Shown here in pieces: positions 43,369 through 52,963 of a DNA stretch of 64,000 nt. This DNA is from Streptomyces glaucescens. Lineage in GTDB: Bacteria > Actinomycetota > Actinomycetes > Streptomycetales > Streptomycetaceae. The first letter of the stretch is position 1; each line of letters begins with the position of its first letter. The notes under the pieces were generated by a model, which did no database searches, was not told the origin of the DNA, and saw only the letters and a program-made list of their open reading frames with translations. A program made the position numbers and the translations under genes. The stretch spans positions 2,437,501 to 2,501,500 of the forward strand of contig NZ_CP009438.1 of NCBI RefSeq assembly GCF_000761215.1, in the 5' to 3' direction.

Positions 43369-45851
43369 CAGACGGCCACCGCCTTTCCGTCGGCGCCGGT
43401 GGCGCCGCGTGTGTACTTCGGATGGATGAGCCCGACACAGGTGTAGGGCAGGCCGGCGACCTCCTCGACCGGCACGCCGCGCTGCTCGGCCAGCAGCCGC
43501 ACGTGGTCGAGGTCCGGGCCGGCCCCGGCGCGCGCGAGGATCTTCCACGGGACGCGGCGCAGCAGCACGCGCGTGGTCTCGCCGACGCCGGGCTTGACCA
43601 GGTTCACGTCGTGGATCCCCTGCTCCTCACTGATCCGTTCGACGGCCGCCCAGCCCTCCCAGGTGGGGGTGCGGTCCGCGGCCAGCAGCTCCTTGACCTG
43701 CGCGTCGACCGCGTCACCGACCTCGGTGAAGCGGTCGGTGACCGCGTCGAGGAAGGCCACCGAGACGTCGGCGCCGGCGAGTTCGCGGTAGAACTTCGCG
43801 CCGTGGTAGTCGTGCGGGCCGACCAGGTCGGCGCGCAGCACGGTGCGGGAGATCAGCCCGGAGACCGTGGAGTTGAGGCAGGCGGAGGGGATCAGGAAGT
43901 CCTCGCGGGTGCCGTAGGTGCGCACGCACGAACCCGGGTCGGCGAGCACGGCGATCTCCGGGTCGAAGCCGCCGACGCCGGCCGTCTCCTCGAACTGGGC
44001 GAGGGCAGCGCCGAGTTCGCGGGTGATGGCGCCCTTCCCGGTCCAGCCGTCGACGAACACCACGTCCGCCGGGTCGTGGTGGGCGGCCAGCCAGCGCAGC
44101 GCGTTGGCGTCGATGCCGCGGCCGCGGACGATGGAGACGGCGTAGTGCGGCAGGTCGAGGCCGTGCCGGTGCCGCGCCCAACGGCGCATCAGCACACCGA
44201 CCGGGGTGCCCGCGCGGGCCAGCGAGACCAGGACGGGGCGGGGCGAGCGCTCCGCGAGCACGGTCTCCGTGACCGCGCCGACGGCGGTGGCGATGCGGGC
44301 TGCGGAGGCGTCCAGCGCGGAGTGGAACAGCCGCTGGTACTCCTCGCTGGGCTGGTACTCGACCGGCAGCGACTCGGCGTAGTGGGCGCCGCCGCTCTGG
44401 ATGGCCTCCTCGCGCTCCTCGGTCGGCGCCTCCAGCGTGACGTCCGACAGGTCCTGGAGCAGCCAGCCCACCTCGTCGGGCGCGTACGAGGAGAAGGCGG
44501 GGCCGCGGAGGGGCTCGGGCAGCATGGCGGGCCTTTCGGGGGCCTCGGCGGCCCCGGGGACGTACGACGGGACGACCGTGAGCAGGACGTGCGGGATGTG
44601 CTCGGCGAGCCGGGCGAGCAGGCCGTCGGGGGCGTGCAGCGCGGGCGTGTCGGCGGCCGAGTCGACGACGGCGACGACGGCGTCGAAGCCGGCGCCCGCG
44701 ACGTTGTAGGCGTAGCGCTCGCCGGGGCCGTCGGCGGGGTCGTCGTGGGCGGGGAAGACCAGGCGGGTGCGGATCGCGTAGCCCGGGTCGTCGACGGCGA
44801 GGACGGGTGAGCGGGTGGTGGTGGAGAACCGTATCTCCGCGGAGGGCGTCCGCTGTTCCAGCTCGTGCGCGAGGCGCAGGGGGGTGTACATCAGCTCCTC
44901 GAAGCCGAGGACGTGCACGCGGCGCGCGCCTTCGGGGAGGGCGTCGGCGATGCGGGCGGCCATGCCCGGGAGGGCGGCTTCCAGGCGGGCGCGGTGCCCG
45001 GGGGTGAAGCCGTGGCGGGCGCCGTCGGGCAGGCCGCGGGGCCATCGCAGGTCGACCCTGGTGATCCGGCCGTCGGACGGCCGCGGGCCGGCGGGGGCCT
45101 GGCGTGCGGTCGCCCCCGCCCCCGGGTGGGGGTCCTCGAACCGCGTCACCAGCTCCCGGCCCTTCTCCAGGACGCCTTCCGGCAGGCGTACGGTCCCGCA
45201 CGCCGTCGTCACCAGGTCCACCCGGACGCCCATCTCCGCGGCGAACGCGTCCAGGCGGCCGGCGTCGGCCGGGGAGCGCATGTCGACCAGGGCGACCACG
45301 ACGTAGTGGTCGCGGGGGTGGCGGGCGTGCAGGTCGCGGATGGTGTTGAGGATCGTGTTGCCGGTGGAGAACTCGTCGTCGACGAGGACGAGCGGGCCGG
45401 ACCCGGCGAGCAGGGCGGGGTCCTCGGGCAGGAGGAGGTGGGAGGTGGCGTGCGAGTGGGACTCCTCGAAGCCGCCCGCCCGCGCGACCCCGGGCACCGG
45501 ACGGCGGGTGGAGTGCAGGCAGGGCGCGAGGGCCAGGCCGTCGGCGACGGACTGGCCGAGTCCGGTGGCGGTCTCCGCGTAGCCGAGGACGACCGCCCGG
45601 CGGGCCGCGTCGTCGCCCAGCAGCTCCCGCACCCGGCGGCCCAGTGCGAGGCCGTGGCCGTACACCACGGACGGCGACTGGGGGACGTGCTTGCCGAGTA
45701 CGTTCGACACGAGCAGATGGGCCCGCTTGGGGTTGCGGCGCAGGGCCAGCCCGAGCAGGCCGGTCAGCGTGTCGTCACCGTCGAGTTCGACCCCCAGCCG
45801 CCGGGCGACCCAGCTGCCGGACCAGACCCCGTCGTTCACTGCCTTGTTCAT
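43368..45851 (-). CDS. Four-domain Ter-linked fusion: PRTase-TRSP-StiP/PRTase-PELOTA
   Basis: 827 residues. Residues ~30-240 are a phosphoribosyltransferase with the PRPP loop LVLVDDEFSTGNT (155-167). Residues ~263-440 are the TRSP domain, named after its TTRSP motif (345-349 here). Residues ~450-720 are a second PRTase-type domain (StiP group) with VVFVDGWTGKGAIT (597-610). Residues ~740-815 are a PELOTA-like RNA-binding domain ending in CVGLIHPKYTRG. In many bacteria these are two or more separate proteins; here one chain carries all of them. The Ter-operon literature predicts that they build a nucleoside-like metabolite. The enzyme has not been tested here. Confidence 0.9.
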   Translation of the reverse strand: MNKAVNDGVWSGSWVARRLGVELDGDDTLTGLLGLALRRNPKRAHLLVSNVLGKHVPQSPSVVYGHGLALGRRVRELLGDDAARRAVVLGYAETATGLGQSVADGLALAPCLHSTRRPVPGVARAGGFEESHSHATSHLLLPEDPALLAGSGPLVLVDDEFSTGNTILNTIRDLHARHPRDHYVVVALVDMRSPADAGRLDAFAAEMGVRVDLVTTACGTVRLPEGVLEKGRELVTRFEDPHPGAGATARQAPAGPRPSDGRITRVDLRWPRGLPDGARHGFTPGHRARLEAALPGMAARIADALPEGARRVHVLGFEELMYTPLRLAHELEQRTPSAEIRFSTTTRSPVLAVDDPGYAIRTRLVFPAHDDPADGPGERYAYNVAGAGFDAVVAVVDSAADTPALHAPDGLLARLAEHIPHVLLTVVPSYVPGAAEAPERPAMLPEPLRGPAFSSYAPDEVGWLLQDLSDVTLEAPTEEREEAIQSGGAHYAESLPVEYQPSEEYQRLFHSALDASAARIATAVGAVTETVLAERSPRPVLVSLARAGTPVGVLMRRWARHRHGLDLPHYAVSIVRGRGIDANALRWLAAHHDPADVVFVDGWTGKGAITRELGAALAQFEETAGVGGFDPEIAVLADPGSCVRTYGTREDFLIPSACLNSTVSGLISRTVLRADLVGPHDYHGAKFYRELAGADVSVAFLDAVTDRFTEVGDAVDAQVKELLAADRTPTWEGWAAVERISEEQGIHDVNLVKPGVGETTRVLLRRVPWKILARAGAGPDLDHVRLLAEQRGVPVEEVAGLPYTCVGLIHPKYTRGATGADGKAVAV

Positions 45852-45894
45852 ACGTCCCTTGAGTAGAGGTTTCCACGTCTCGTGGGCGGCCGGT

Positions 45895-47064
45895 TCAGGT
45901 GGGGATCCCGGCCGCCAGCAGGTCGACGAAGCCGACGTCCCCGTGCGCCACCCCGAACACCTCGGCGCGCAGCAGGGTCCGCTCGGCCCAGGCGCGGTGC
46001 GGCTTCACCTCGTTCATCTTGTTCGTGTACGCCGACCTGAGCACACCACCGCCGCCGCGCTCGGGGCGCAGGATGTCCTGCGCGTCACTGAACTCCTCGT
46101 GACTGACCACCGACAGTGCGTGCACGGGCAGTACGTGGGAGGGGTGGATGCAGGTCTTGCCGAGCAGGCCGTTGGCCTGGTCCAGCGAGATCTCCCGCAG
46201 CAGCCCGTCCATGGCGTGCTCGATCAGTCTCTCGCGCAATTCCTCCGCCTGCCCCTCCAGGAAGGGGCTGCGGCGCAACTGCGGCTTGAACATGCGCTCC
46301 TGGACCCGGAAGTACTCCCACACCGGCCCGGTCACCGTGAACCCGGAGCCGTCGGCGCGGCCCAGCATGTTCACCACGTCGGCGATGACGGAGGCGACGA
46401 CCTGCACGTCGTACGCCGTCATGTCGGGGGCCCGGCGCAGGCCGTACGACGAGCAGAAGTCGGTGACGCCCAGGCGCAGCGCCAGGACCCGCTCGCGGTA
46501 CTTGTCGACGGCCCGGAAGATCCCCTCCAGGGTCTCCACCCGGGACTCCCGGTACAGCAGCTCCGGCGACTCCAGCACGGGCATGGCGAACAGCCGCCGC
46601 CCGCTCGACGCCTCGGCCGCCGCCACCGCCTCCAGGAACGGCACACCGCGTTCCCCAGTGAACTTCGGCAGCACGAAACCGGACAGCAGCCGCACCGAGG
46701 GGCCCAGGCGGCGGGTGAGGTCGGGGATCTGCTCGGGGGTGCGGACCCGGACGAACAGCAGCGGCGGCTCGGCCGCGGCGGGGCGGCCGGCGAGATCCGC
46801 GAACTGCCTGACGAGGTTCTCCTCGCCGGCGGCGACGTCCGCGTCGTCGATCGAGTCCTCCAGGCACAGCACCATCGAGACCACGCCACGGCCGGTCTGC
46901 TTCAGGATGTCGTCGGCGAGCCGCGGCCGGGTGGCCGGGCTGTACAGCGTGGCGCCCAGGGCAGCGGACAGCAGCCGGGCCGGGGAGTCCGGGGTGAACT
47001 CGCACGGCTCCCGGTGGAAGAGGCGCTGTCGCACCTCGGGGGCGATGTGCCCGAAATGACGCAT
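45895..47064 (-). CDS. HpcH/HpaI/citrate-lyase-like C-C bond lyase of the Ter operon
   Basis: 389 residues from ATG 47064, with GGGGGAG five bases ahead. A TIM-barrel lyase of the citrate-lyase beta group: VVSMVLCLEDSIDDADVAAG (metal-binding acids), LLFVRVRTPEQIPDL, GFVLPKFTGE, RLFAMPVLESPELLYRES, VLALRLGVTDFCSSYGLRR and LLGKTCIHPSHVLPVHAL. It cleaves or forms a carbon-carbon bond with a metal-bound enolate. It heads the operon with the PRTase fusion and the HAD phosphatase and faces a divergent TerD gene. Confidence 0.9.
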   Translation of the reverse strand: MRHFGHIAPEVRQRLFHREPCEFTPDSPARLLSAALGATLYSPATRPRLADDILKQTGRGVVSMVLCLEDSIDDADVAAGEENLVRQFADLAGRPAAAEPPLLFVRVRTPEQIPDLTRRLGPSVRLLSGFVLPKFTGERGVPFLEAVAAAEASSGRRLFAMPVLESPELLYRESRVETLEGIFRAVDKYRERVLALRLGVTDFCSSYGLRRAPDMTAYDVQVVASVIADVVNMLGRADGSGFTVTGPVWEYFRVQERMFKPQLRRSPFLEGQAEELRERLIEHAMDGLLREISLDQANGLLGKTCIHPSHVLPVHALSVVSHEEFSDAQDILRPERGGGGVLRSAYTNKMNEVKPHRAWAERTLLRAEVFGVAHGDVGFVDLLAAGIPT

Positions 47065-47263
47065 GAAACTCCCCCGTGGCGCGGGATGGGCCGGTGGTGT
47101 GTCGGGAAAACGTGCTGACAGGTGGCCGGTAATAGTACGTAGAACTCCATGTCACGGGTTCCCACAGGGCATGAATTTCCCGTAACGGGGTCTCCGCCGG
47201 ACGCGCTCCGCGACATCCCACCCCGCGTTGTCGTGACCAGGACGGAGAAGGCAGGATGATCGC

Positions 47264-48043
47264 ATGACGCACGCCATGCTGAAGGGGTCGAACGTCCCGC
47301 TCGAAGCCACGACGGTGCGCGCCGTGCTGCGCTGGACGCCCGGGCAGGGGGTCCCGGACGTCGACGTCTCGGCCCTGCTCCTCGGCCCCGACGGCCGTGT
47401 GCGCTCCGACGAGGACTTCGTCTTCTACAACCAGCCCCGGCACCCCTCCGGGACGGTGTGGCGGCTCGGCAAGAAGCGGGTGGCCGAAGGTCTGACCGAC
47501 ACGATCCAGACGGATCTGGCCGGTGTCGAGCCCGCCGTCGGGCAGATCCTCCTCGTCGCGTCGGCGGACGGTGTCGCCTTCGACCGGGTACGGGACCTGC
47601 GCATCCTGGTGTACGACGCCGCCGCGGACGGGGAGCCGCTGGCGTACTTCGACGTCAAGCCGGAGACCGGCGAGGAGACCGCGCTGATCTGCGGGGAGCT
47701 GTACCGCCGCGGCGACACCTGGAAGTTCCGCGCCCTCGGCGAGGGGTACGCCAACGGCCTCAAGGGCCTGGCCACGGACTTCGGCATCTCGGTGGACGAG
47801 TCGGAGGCCGCGGAGGAGCCGGCCGCGGCCGCGCCCACGGCGGAGGTCTCCCAGCCCCTCCCGCCGGAGCAGCCCACCCAGGCGATCCCCCCGCAGCCCG
47901 CCTACGGCTACCCGCAGCAGCCCCCGCCCACCGCCCCCGCCTACGGCTACCCCCAGCCGGCCAGCCCCCCGTCCTACGGCACCCCGCAGCCCACGGCCGA
48001 GTTCCGCATGCCGCCGCAGGGCCCGCAGTTCATCGGCCGGTAG
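47264..48043 (+). CDS. TerD-domain protein with Pro/Gln/Tyr-rich tail
   Basis: 259 residues. Residues ~1-175 are a TerD domain ([54 protein letters not shown]). The rest is low complexity with repeats of AYGYPQ and Pro/Gln, probably disordered and self-associating. Its Ca2+-type acidic residues differ from canonical TerD ([10 protein letters not shown]). It is divergent from the lyase gene, so the ~200-base gap probably holds a shared Ter control region. Confidence 0.92.
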   Translation: MTHAMLKGSNVPLEATTVRAVLRWTPGQGVPDVDVSALLLGPDGRVRSDEDFVFYNQPRHPSGTVWRLGKKRVAEGLTDTIQTDLAGVEPAVGQILLVASADGVAFDRVRDLRILVYDAAADGEPLAYFDVKPETGEETALICGELYRRGDTWKFRALGEGYANGLKGLATDFGISVDESEAAEEPAAAAPTAEVSQPLPPEQPTQAIPPQPAYGYPQQPPPTAPAYGYPQPASPPSYGTPQPTAEFRMPPQGPQFIGR

Positions 48044-48111
48044 GGCAGACCCGCCGCGGCGGCCCGGGGGCGTACCGGTCCGCGGCTGCGCCGCAAGGGC
48101 GCGGGCCCGGG

Positions 48112-48145
48112 GCGGGGCCCACCGCACCCGGGCAGCGGGCCCCGC
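48112..48145. terminator. Hairpin between convergent TerD-tail and TerA-like genes
   Basis: GCGGGGCCC and GGGCCCCGC, nine-base perfect arms with a 16-base loop. Confidence 0.55.
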
Positions 48146-48162
48146 GCCTCACGCGCCCCGCC

Positions 48163-48900
48163 TCACCGCTCCGCCTTGGTCTTGTGCCCCCGCCCCCACT
48201 GCAGTCCCCACCCGTACAGCCGGTCCAGCTCCGCCTGGAAGCCGTACACGAACTTCACCTCGCGCCGGACGATCATCTCCCCCTTCACGTTCTCGATCGT
48301 CACCACCGCGCAGGACCGCGCCTGCGGGTGCCGCTCGTCGAGGTGGATCTCCACCCGGGGCCCGTTGCTCGGGTACAGCGTCACCACGGCCTGCGTCCGG
48401 TCGAACGCCGGCGTCTGGTCGTAGATGTAGACGAACACCAGCAGCCGCTTGATCGCCTCGCGGTGGTCGAGGTTGACGTAGATCGTCTCCCCGGACCCGG
48501 AGCCGAACCGGTCGTCGCCGGTGAGCTTCACGTACGGCGGCGCGTTCACGTCGCCGAAGTAGCCGCCGAGCGGCTGCACCACCCCCTTCGTGCCGTCCTG
48601 CAGCTCGTACAGGCAGCCCAGGTCGAGGTCGACGTTGACCATGCTCTGGCTGTGCCCCAGCACCTCCGGCGGCTTCAGCGCCTTGAACGGGTGGCGCAGC
48701 AGGCTCTCCCGCTGCGGCCCCCCGATGTCGGAGCTGCGCATCCGCCAGGACAGGTTGATCCGCAGGTTCCCGGTCGCCGCGCCCTGCCTGGTCAGCGACA
48801 CCTGACCGTTCCGCTTGGTCAGCTCGATGGCGTTGGTGGCGGCGCTGCCCGAGTCGAACTCGGCCGCCCGTCCACGCCGCCACCCGTCCAGCAAGCCCAT
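48163..48900 (-). CDS. TerA-like tellurium-resistance protein
   Basis: 245 residues. A TerD-superfamily beta-sandwich of the TerA type: NAIELTKRNGQVSLTRQG, NLRINLSWRMR, MVNVDLDLGCLYELQDGTKG, YVKLTGDDRFGSGSGETIYV and RLLVFVYIYDQTPAFDRTQA. The acidic DLDLGCLYEL/GDDRFG positions are those expected to hold Ca2+. It acts in the cytoplasm or at the membrane face with TerC-like proteins. Upstream of the ATG 48900 is a 105-base gap to the DUF475 stop. Confidence 0.88.
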   Translation of the reverse strand: MGLLDGWRRGRAAEFDSGSAATNAIELTKRNGQVSLTRQGAATGNLRINLSWRMRSSDIGGPQRESLLRHPFKALKPPEVLGHSQSMVNVDLDLGCLYELQDGTKGVVQPLGGYFGDVNAPPYVKLTGDDRFGSGSGETIYVNLDHREAIKRLLVFVYIYDQTPAFDRTQAVVTLYPSNGPRVEIHLDERHPQARSCAVVTIENVKGEMIVRREVKFVYGFQAELDRLYGWGLQWGRGHKTKAER

Positions 48901-49005
48901 TCCCGCCCCCTGATCATCACCGGTCGCACACGACGGCGGGGCGGCCGCGAGGACGTCAGTCCCCGACGACCGCCCCGCTCAGAGCGTTCCTCACCCGCGC
49001 GGGCG

Positions 49006-50142
49006 TCACACCCCGGACGACACCTCGGTCTTGCCGGAGGAGCCGGACTCGGCCGCCGCCAGCGCCTTGTTGCGGCGGACGGAGGACCAGAACGACGCGG
49101 CGATCAGCAGGACACCGATGGAACCGGTGATGAGCTCGGAGATCTCGTACTGGATGGTGACCAGCAGGATCACCGCGAGCGCGCCGATGGCGTAGTGGGC
49201 GCCGTGCTCCAGGTAGACGTACTCGTCGAGGGTGCCCTGGCGGACCAGGTACACGGTGAGCGACCGGACGTACATGGCGCCGATGCCGAGGCCGAGGGCC
49301 ATCAGCACGATGTCGTTGGTGATGGCGAAGGCGCCGATGACACCGTCGAAGGAGAACGACGCGTCCAGGACCTCCAGGTAGAGGAACATGAAGAACGCGG
49401 CCTTGCCCGCCAGGACGACCGCCGAACGCGGCTTGCCGGCCCGCACGGCCTCCTCCTCGGCCTCGTGCTCGCGCTCCTCCTCTTCCTCCAGCTTGTCCTC
49501 GAAGTAGCCGGAGAGACCGCCGACGACCAGGTAGGTGATGAGACCGGCGACGCCGGAGAGCAGCACCGTCTCCGCCTTGTCCGCGGGCCCGGCGTGCAGG
49601 TGGGCGTGGGTGGCGAAGGTCATCGAGGTGATCAGCAGGACGATCAGCGCGATGCAGACCGACAGCATGTCGACCTTGCCCAGCTTGGCCAGCGGGCGCT
49701 CCAGCCAGCCCAGCCACTTGATGTCCCGGTCCTCGAAGATGAAGTCGAGGAAGATCATCAGCAGGAACATGCCGCCGAAGGCCGCGATCGCCGGATGGGC
49801 GTCGGTGACCAGTTCCTCGTAGCGGTTCTGGTCGGTGAGCGCGAGGTCGACGGCCTCGATCGGCCCGAGCTGGGCGCTGATGGAGACGATCACGACCGGG
49901 AAGACCAGCCGCATGCCGAAGACGGCGATGAGGATGCCGACCGTCAGGAAGATCTTCTGCCAGAACGGGCTCATCTTCTTGAGGATTCCGGCGTTGACCA
50001 CCGCGTTGTCGAAGGACAGCGAGATTTCCAGGACGGAGAGGATCGCCACGACACCGAAGGCGGTCCACCCCCCGTAGAAGACCGCCGCGACGAGGCCGAG
50101 CGCGGTGACCGCGAACGACCAGCCGAACGTTTTCAGAACCAC
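49006..50142 (-). CDS. DUF475 (TerC-like) integral membrane protein
   Basis: 378 residues from GTG 50142. Nine or so membrane helices. The conserved acidic segments of the TerC superfamily are present: LSVLEISLSFDNAVVNAGIL near 25-44 and LEVLDASFSFDGVIGAFAIT near 255-274. The central loop is very acidic (KLEEEEEREHEAEEEAVRAG). TerC-type proteins are implicated in metal export and resistance with TerD partners. It is preceded by the two tandem TerD genes and probably shares their transcript. Confidence 0.9.
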   Translation of the reverse strand: MVLKTFGWSFAVTALGLVAAVFYGGWTAFGVVAILSVLEISLSFDNAVVNAGILKKMSPFWQKIFLTVGILIAVFGMRLVFPVVIVSISAQLGPIEAVDLALTDQNRYEELVTDAHPAIAAFGGMFLLMIFLDFIFEDRDIKWLGWLERPLAKLGKVDMLSVCIALIVLLITSMTFATHAHLHAGPADKAETVLLSGVAGLITYLVVGGLSGYFEDKLEEEEEREHEAEEEAVRAGKPRSAVVLAGKAAFFMFLYLEVLDASFSFDGVIGAFAITNDIVLMALGLGIGAMYVRSLTVYLVRQGTLDEYVYLEHGAHYAIGALAVILLVTIQYEISELITGSIGVLLIAASFWSSVRRNKALAAAESGSSGKTEVSSGV

Positions 50143-50202
50143 TGGCAACCCAATCCCTTGTGTACGGGCTGTACGGGATCCTCCCCCGCGCCGCACCCGG
50201 CT

Positions 50203-50778
50203 TTACGAAACGTTGACTCCGAAGTCTAGAGCGATGCCCCGCAGCCCCGACGCGTACCCCTGTCCGACCGCCCGGAACTTCCATTCTCCGTGGTAGCGGT
50301 AGACCTCGCCAAAGATCATGGCGGTCTCGGTGGAGGCGTCCTCGCTGAGGTCGTAACGGGCCAGCTCCACACCGTCGGCCTGGTTGACCACCCGGATGAA
50401 GGCGTTGGCGACCTGGCCGAAGGTCTGTCCCCGCTCGTCGGCGAGGTGGATCGAGACCGGGAAGACGATCTTGTCGCACTGGGCGGGGACCTTCGACAGG
50501 TCGACCAGGAGCGACTCGTCGTCGCCGTCGCCCTCGCCGGTGAGGTTGTCACCGGTGTGCTCGACCGAGCCGTCCGGGCTCTTGAGCTGGTTGTAGAAGA
50601 CGAACCACTCGTCGCCCATGACCCGGCCGCCGCTGCACATCAGGGCGCTGGCGTCGAGGTCGAAGGGGGCTCCGGTGGTGGAGCGCGCGTCCCAGCCGAG
50701 CCCGATCATCACCTGCGTGAGGTTCGGTGCGGCCTTGGACAGGGAGACGTTGCCTCCCTTGGCGAGCGTGACGCCCAT
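50203..50778 (-). CDS. TerD, second tandem copy
   Basis: 191 residues from ATG 50778. Canonical Ter[21 protein letters not shown] opening, [20 protein letters not shown] (Ca2+-binding acids), [20 protein letters not shown], and the end [20 protein letters not shown]. It is strongly similar along its length to the next gene, so a tandem duplication. It lies 60 bases before the DUF475 GTG. TerD binds Ca2+ and works with TerC in stress and tellurite resistance; in Streptomyces such genes also affect differentiation. Confidence 0.94.
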   Translation of the reverse strand: MGVTLAKGGNVSLSKAAPNLTQVMIGLGWDARSTTGAPFDLDASALMCSGGRVMGDEWFVFYNQLKSPDGSVEHTGDNLTGEGDGDDESLLVDLSKVPAQCDKIVFPVSIHLADERGQTFGQVANAFIRVVNQADGVELARYDLSEDASTETAMIFGEVYRYHGEWKFRAVGQGYASGLRGIALDFGVNVS

Positions 50779-50890
50779 GTTGCTTGTCCCTCCCCGAGGT
50801 GATGCGCGTTCTCTGGCTGTCCTGCGCGTCCGGCGCCGCACGTAAACCGTGCGACGCCGGACAGAGACCTCCGAAAGACCTTCGGACGGC

Positions 50891-51466
50891 TCAGACGTTC
50901 ACGCCGAAGTCCTGCGCGATGCCGCGCAGGCCCGAGGCGTAGCCCTGGCCGATGGCGCGGAACTTCCACTCCGCGCCGTGCCGGTACAGCTCGCCGAAGA
51001 CCATGGCGGTCTCGGTGGAGGCGTCCTCACTGAGGTCGTAACGGGCGATCTCCGCGCCGCCGGCCTGGTTCACCACGCGGATGAACGCGTTGCGCACCTG
51101 GCCGAAGGACTGCTGGCGGTTCTCGGCGTCGTAGATCGACACCGGGAAGACGATCTTGTCCACCTCGGCCGGGACACCGGCGAGGTCGACCTTGATCTGC
51201 TCGTCGTCGCCCTCGCCCTCACCGGTGAGGTTGTCACCGGTGTGCTCCACCGAGCCGTCGGGGCTCTTGAGGTTGTTGAAGAAGACGAAGTGGCCGTCGC
51301 TGATGACCTTGCCGGCGTTGTTCAGCAGCAGCGCGCTCGCGTCGAGGTCGAAGTCCGTGCCGGTCGTGGTGCGCACGTCCCACCCCAGACCGACGATGAC
51401 CGCGGTCAGGCCCGGGGCCTCCTTGGTCAGCGAAACGTTGCCGCCCTTGCTGAGGCTGACTCCCAC
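50891..51466 (-). CDS. TerD, first tandem copy
   Basis: 191 residues from ATG 51466. [60 protein letters not shown] and [20 protein letters not shown] match the TerD consensus and parallel its neighbour (for example [11 protein letters not shown] in both). Its acidic Ca2+ ligands are intact. It heads the TerD-TerD-DUF475 set, with ~112 bases to the next TerD. Confidence 0.94.
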   Translation of the reverse strand: MGVSLSKGGNVSLTKEAPGLTAVIVGLGWDVRTTTGTDFDLDASALLLNNAGKVISDGHFVFFNNLKSPDGSVEHTGDNLTGEGEGDDEQIKVDLAGVPAEVDKIVFPVSIYDAENRQQSFGQVRNAFIRVVNQAGGAEIARYDLSEDASTETAMVFGELYRHGAEWKFRAIGQGYASGLRGIAQDFGVNV

Positions 51467-51579
51467 GAGTCCTCCATTGGTGTTTTGGGGCGGGGAGCCC
51501 CGTCGTGCGTTGGTAAGGGATCGAACGAGTCGATCCTAGTGACGGGTTCCCGGACACCGCAGGCGCTGGGTCCGGGGAA

Positions 51580-52038
51580 TCAGAGGGTGTCGAGCGCCCT
51601 GACGTACTCGTTCAGGTCACGGGCGTCCGGCAGGCCGTTGACGACCGTCCAGCGGACCACGCCCTCCTTGTCGATGACGAAGGTGCCGCGCACCGCGCAG
51701 CCCTTGCCCTCGTCGAAGACGCCGTAGGCGCGGCTGACCTCGCCGTGCGGCCAGAAGTCGCTCAGCAGCGGGTACTCCAGGCCCTCCTGCTCGGCGAAGA
51801 CGCGCAGGGTGTGGATGGAGTCGTTGGACACGGCGAGCACCTGGGTGTCGCGGTCGGCGAACTTCGGCAGGTTGTCGCGCACCTCGCACAGCTCTCCGGT
51901 GCAGACACCGGTGAAGGCGAAGGGGTAGAAGAGCAGCACCACGTTCTTGTCGCCGCGGAAGTCGGAGAGCTTCACGGTGCGGCCGTGGTTGTCCAGCAGT
52001 TCGAAGTCGGGCGCCTTGTCGCCGACCTGGATCGCCAT
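51580..52038 (-). CDS. Peroxiredoxin, AhpE type
   Basis: 152 residues from ATG 52038. Thioredoxin-fold peroxiredoxin with the peroxidatic site [20 protein letters not shown] (Cys near 45 and a second Cys at 50) and the [18 protein letters not shown] segment typical of AhpE/Bcp-like one-Cys enzymes. It reduces hydrogen and alkyl peroxides in the cytoplasm. Family members often sit beside aceE and DUF3052 in streptomycetes, as here. Confidence 0.93.
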   Translation of the reverse strand: MAIQVGDKAPDFELLDNHGRTVKLSDFRGDKNVVLLFYPFAFTGVCTGELCEVRDNLPKFADRDTQVLAVSNDSIHTLRVFAEQEGLEYPLLSDFWPHGEVSRAYGVFDEGKGCAVRGTFVIDKEGVVRWTVVNGLPDARDLNEYVRALDTL

Positions 52039-52157
52039 CGTCGTGTCATCCCTTCGATGAGCCGTTCGGACGATGACACCCTACGCAGCGACCGGGGCAG
52101 CCCGGCGGACGGGTCGAGGCGGCCCGACCCGTCCGTGCTCGGCTGTTCAGCGGAGGG

Positions 52158-52595
52158 TCACCGCTTGGACTTGGCGGCCTTCGGCGTCGCCAGACGGCTG
52201 CCGCTCCAGTCCTTGCCCACACTGACGCTCTTGGACGCCGTGAGGCCGGCGGTCGTCGCGGCTTCCGAGATGTCACTCGGCTCCACATACCCCGCACGGC
52301 CGGTCTTCGGCGTAAGGAGCAGGATCGCGCCGCCCTCCTCGATGTACGTGGTGGCATCCACCAGCGCATCCGTCAGGTCGCCGTCTTCGTCACGGAACCA
52401 GAGCACAACGGCGTCGGCCACGTCGTCGTATTCCTCGTCCATCAGGTCGCCCTCGATGACTTCCTCGATGGACTCGCGGAGCTCCTGGTCGACGTCGTCG
52501 TCGTAGCCGATCTCCTGGACCACCTGCCCGGGCTGGAACCCCAGCCTGGCGGCAGGGTTCGTCCGCTCCTCCGCGTGGTCCGCGGTCGCGCTCAC
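52158..52595 (-). CDS. DUF3052 protein
   Basis: 145 residues from GTG 52595, with AGGAGG seven bases ahead. LGFQPGQVVQEIGYDDDVDQ, DEEYDDVADAVVLWFRDEDG and YIEEGGAILLLTPKTGRAGY are typical of the actinobacterial DUF3052 family. It is small, acidic and cytoplasmic, with a Lys-rich end. The function is unknown. It is divergent from aceE. Confidence 0.92.
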   Translation of the reverse strand: MSATADHAEERTNPAARLGFQPGQVVQEIGYDDDVDQELRESIEEVIEGDLMDEEYDDVADAVVLWFRDEDGDLTDALVDATTYIEEGGAILLLTPKTGRAGYVEPSDISEAATTAGLTASKSVSVGKDWSGSRLATPKAAKSKR

Positions 52596-52963
52596 GGGTT
52601 GCCTCCTGATCATGTCTTGGGAATGTCTCAGCCACGCGCGTGCGCGAAGCATTGGCCGTAGTCCACACGGGCGGGACGGATCGCGCAAGTACCCGGCGTT
52701 CCAGACCGCCGAAACGGTGACGATCCGGGCCGTGTCGCCGCAACTCCAGCCGGGCGAATCGGGGCCAAGGTGACACGCACCACACCTATCTGCCCTGTTT
52801 GCGCGTTTGGGAACCATCCACGGGTACGAGATTCGAACGTATTGCGGTTACCTATCGGTACAGGTGACGTTTGCCGCCGTGAGGTACACGATGGGGAACG
52901 GCGCAACCATGCGGAAAAAAGCTTCGAACAGCCCAAACAGCCCTCTGACAGGTAAGGACCAGC
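52596..52963. promoter_or_regulatory. Divergent promoter region of aceE and DUF3052 (368 bases, no gene)
   Basis: No credible gene is present. A short dyad TTACCT...AGGTGA (52848-52867) and stretches of lower G+C around 52780-52930 mark the likely aceE promoter/leader. No known riboswitch or operator consensus is recognised. Confidence 0.5.

Noticed and set aside
42538..51466. A prophage or integrated element carrying the Ter locus
   Set aside because: No integrase, att-like repeats or composition shift; this Ter layout is common in streptomycete chromosomes.
52596..52963. Riboswitch before aceE
   Set aside because: Only a short imperfect dyad is visible; no class signature.
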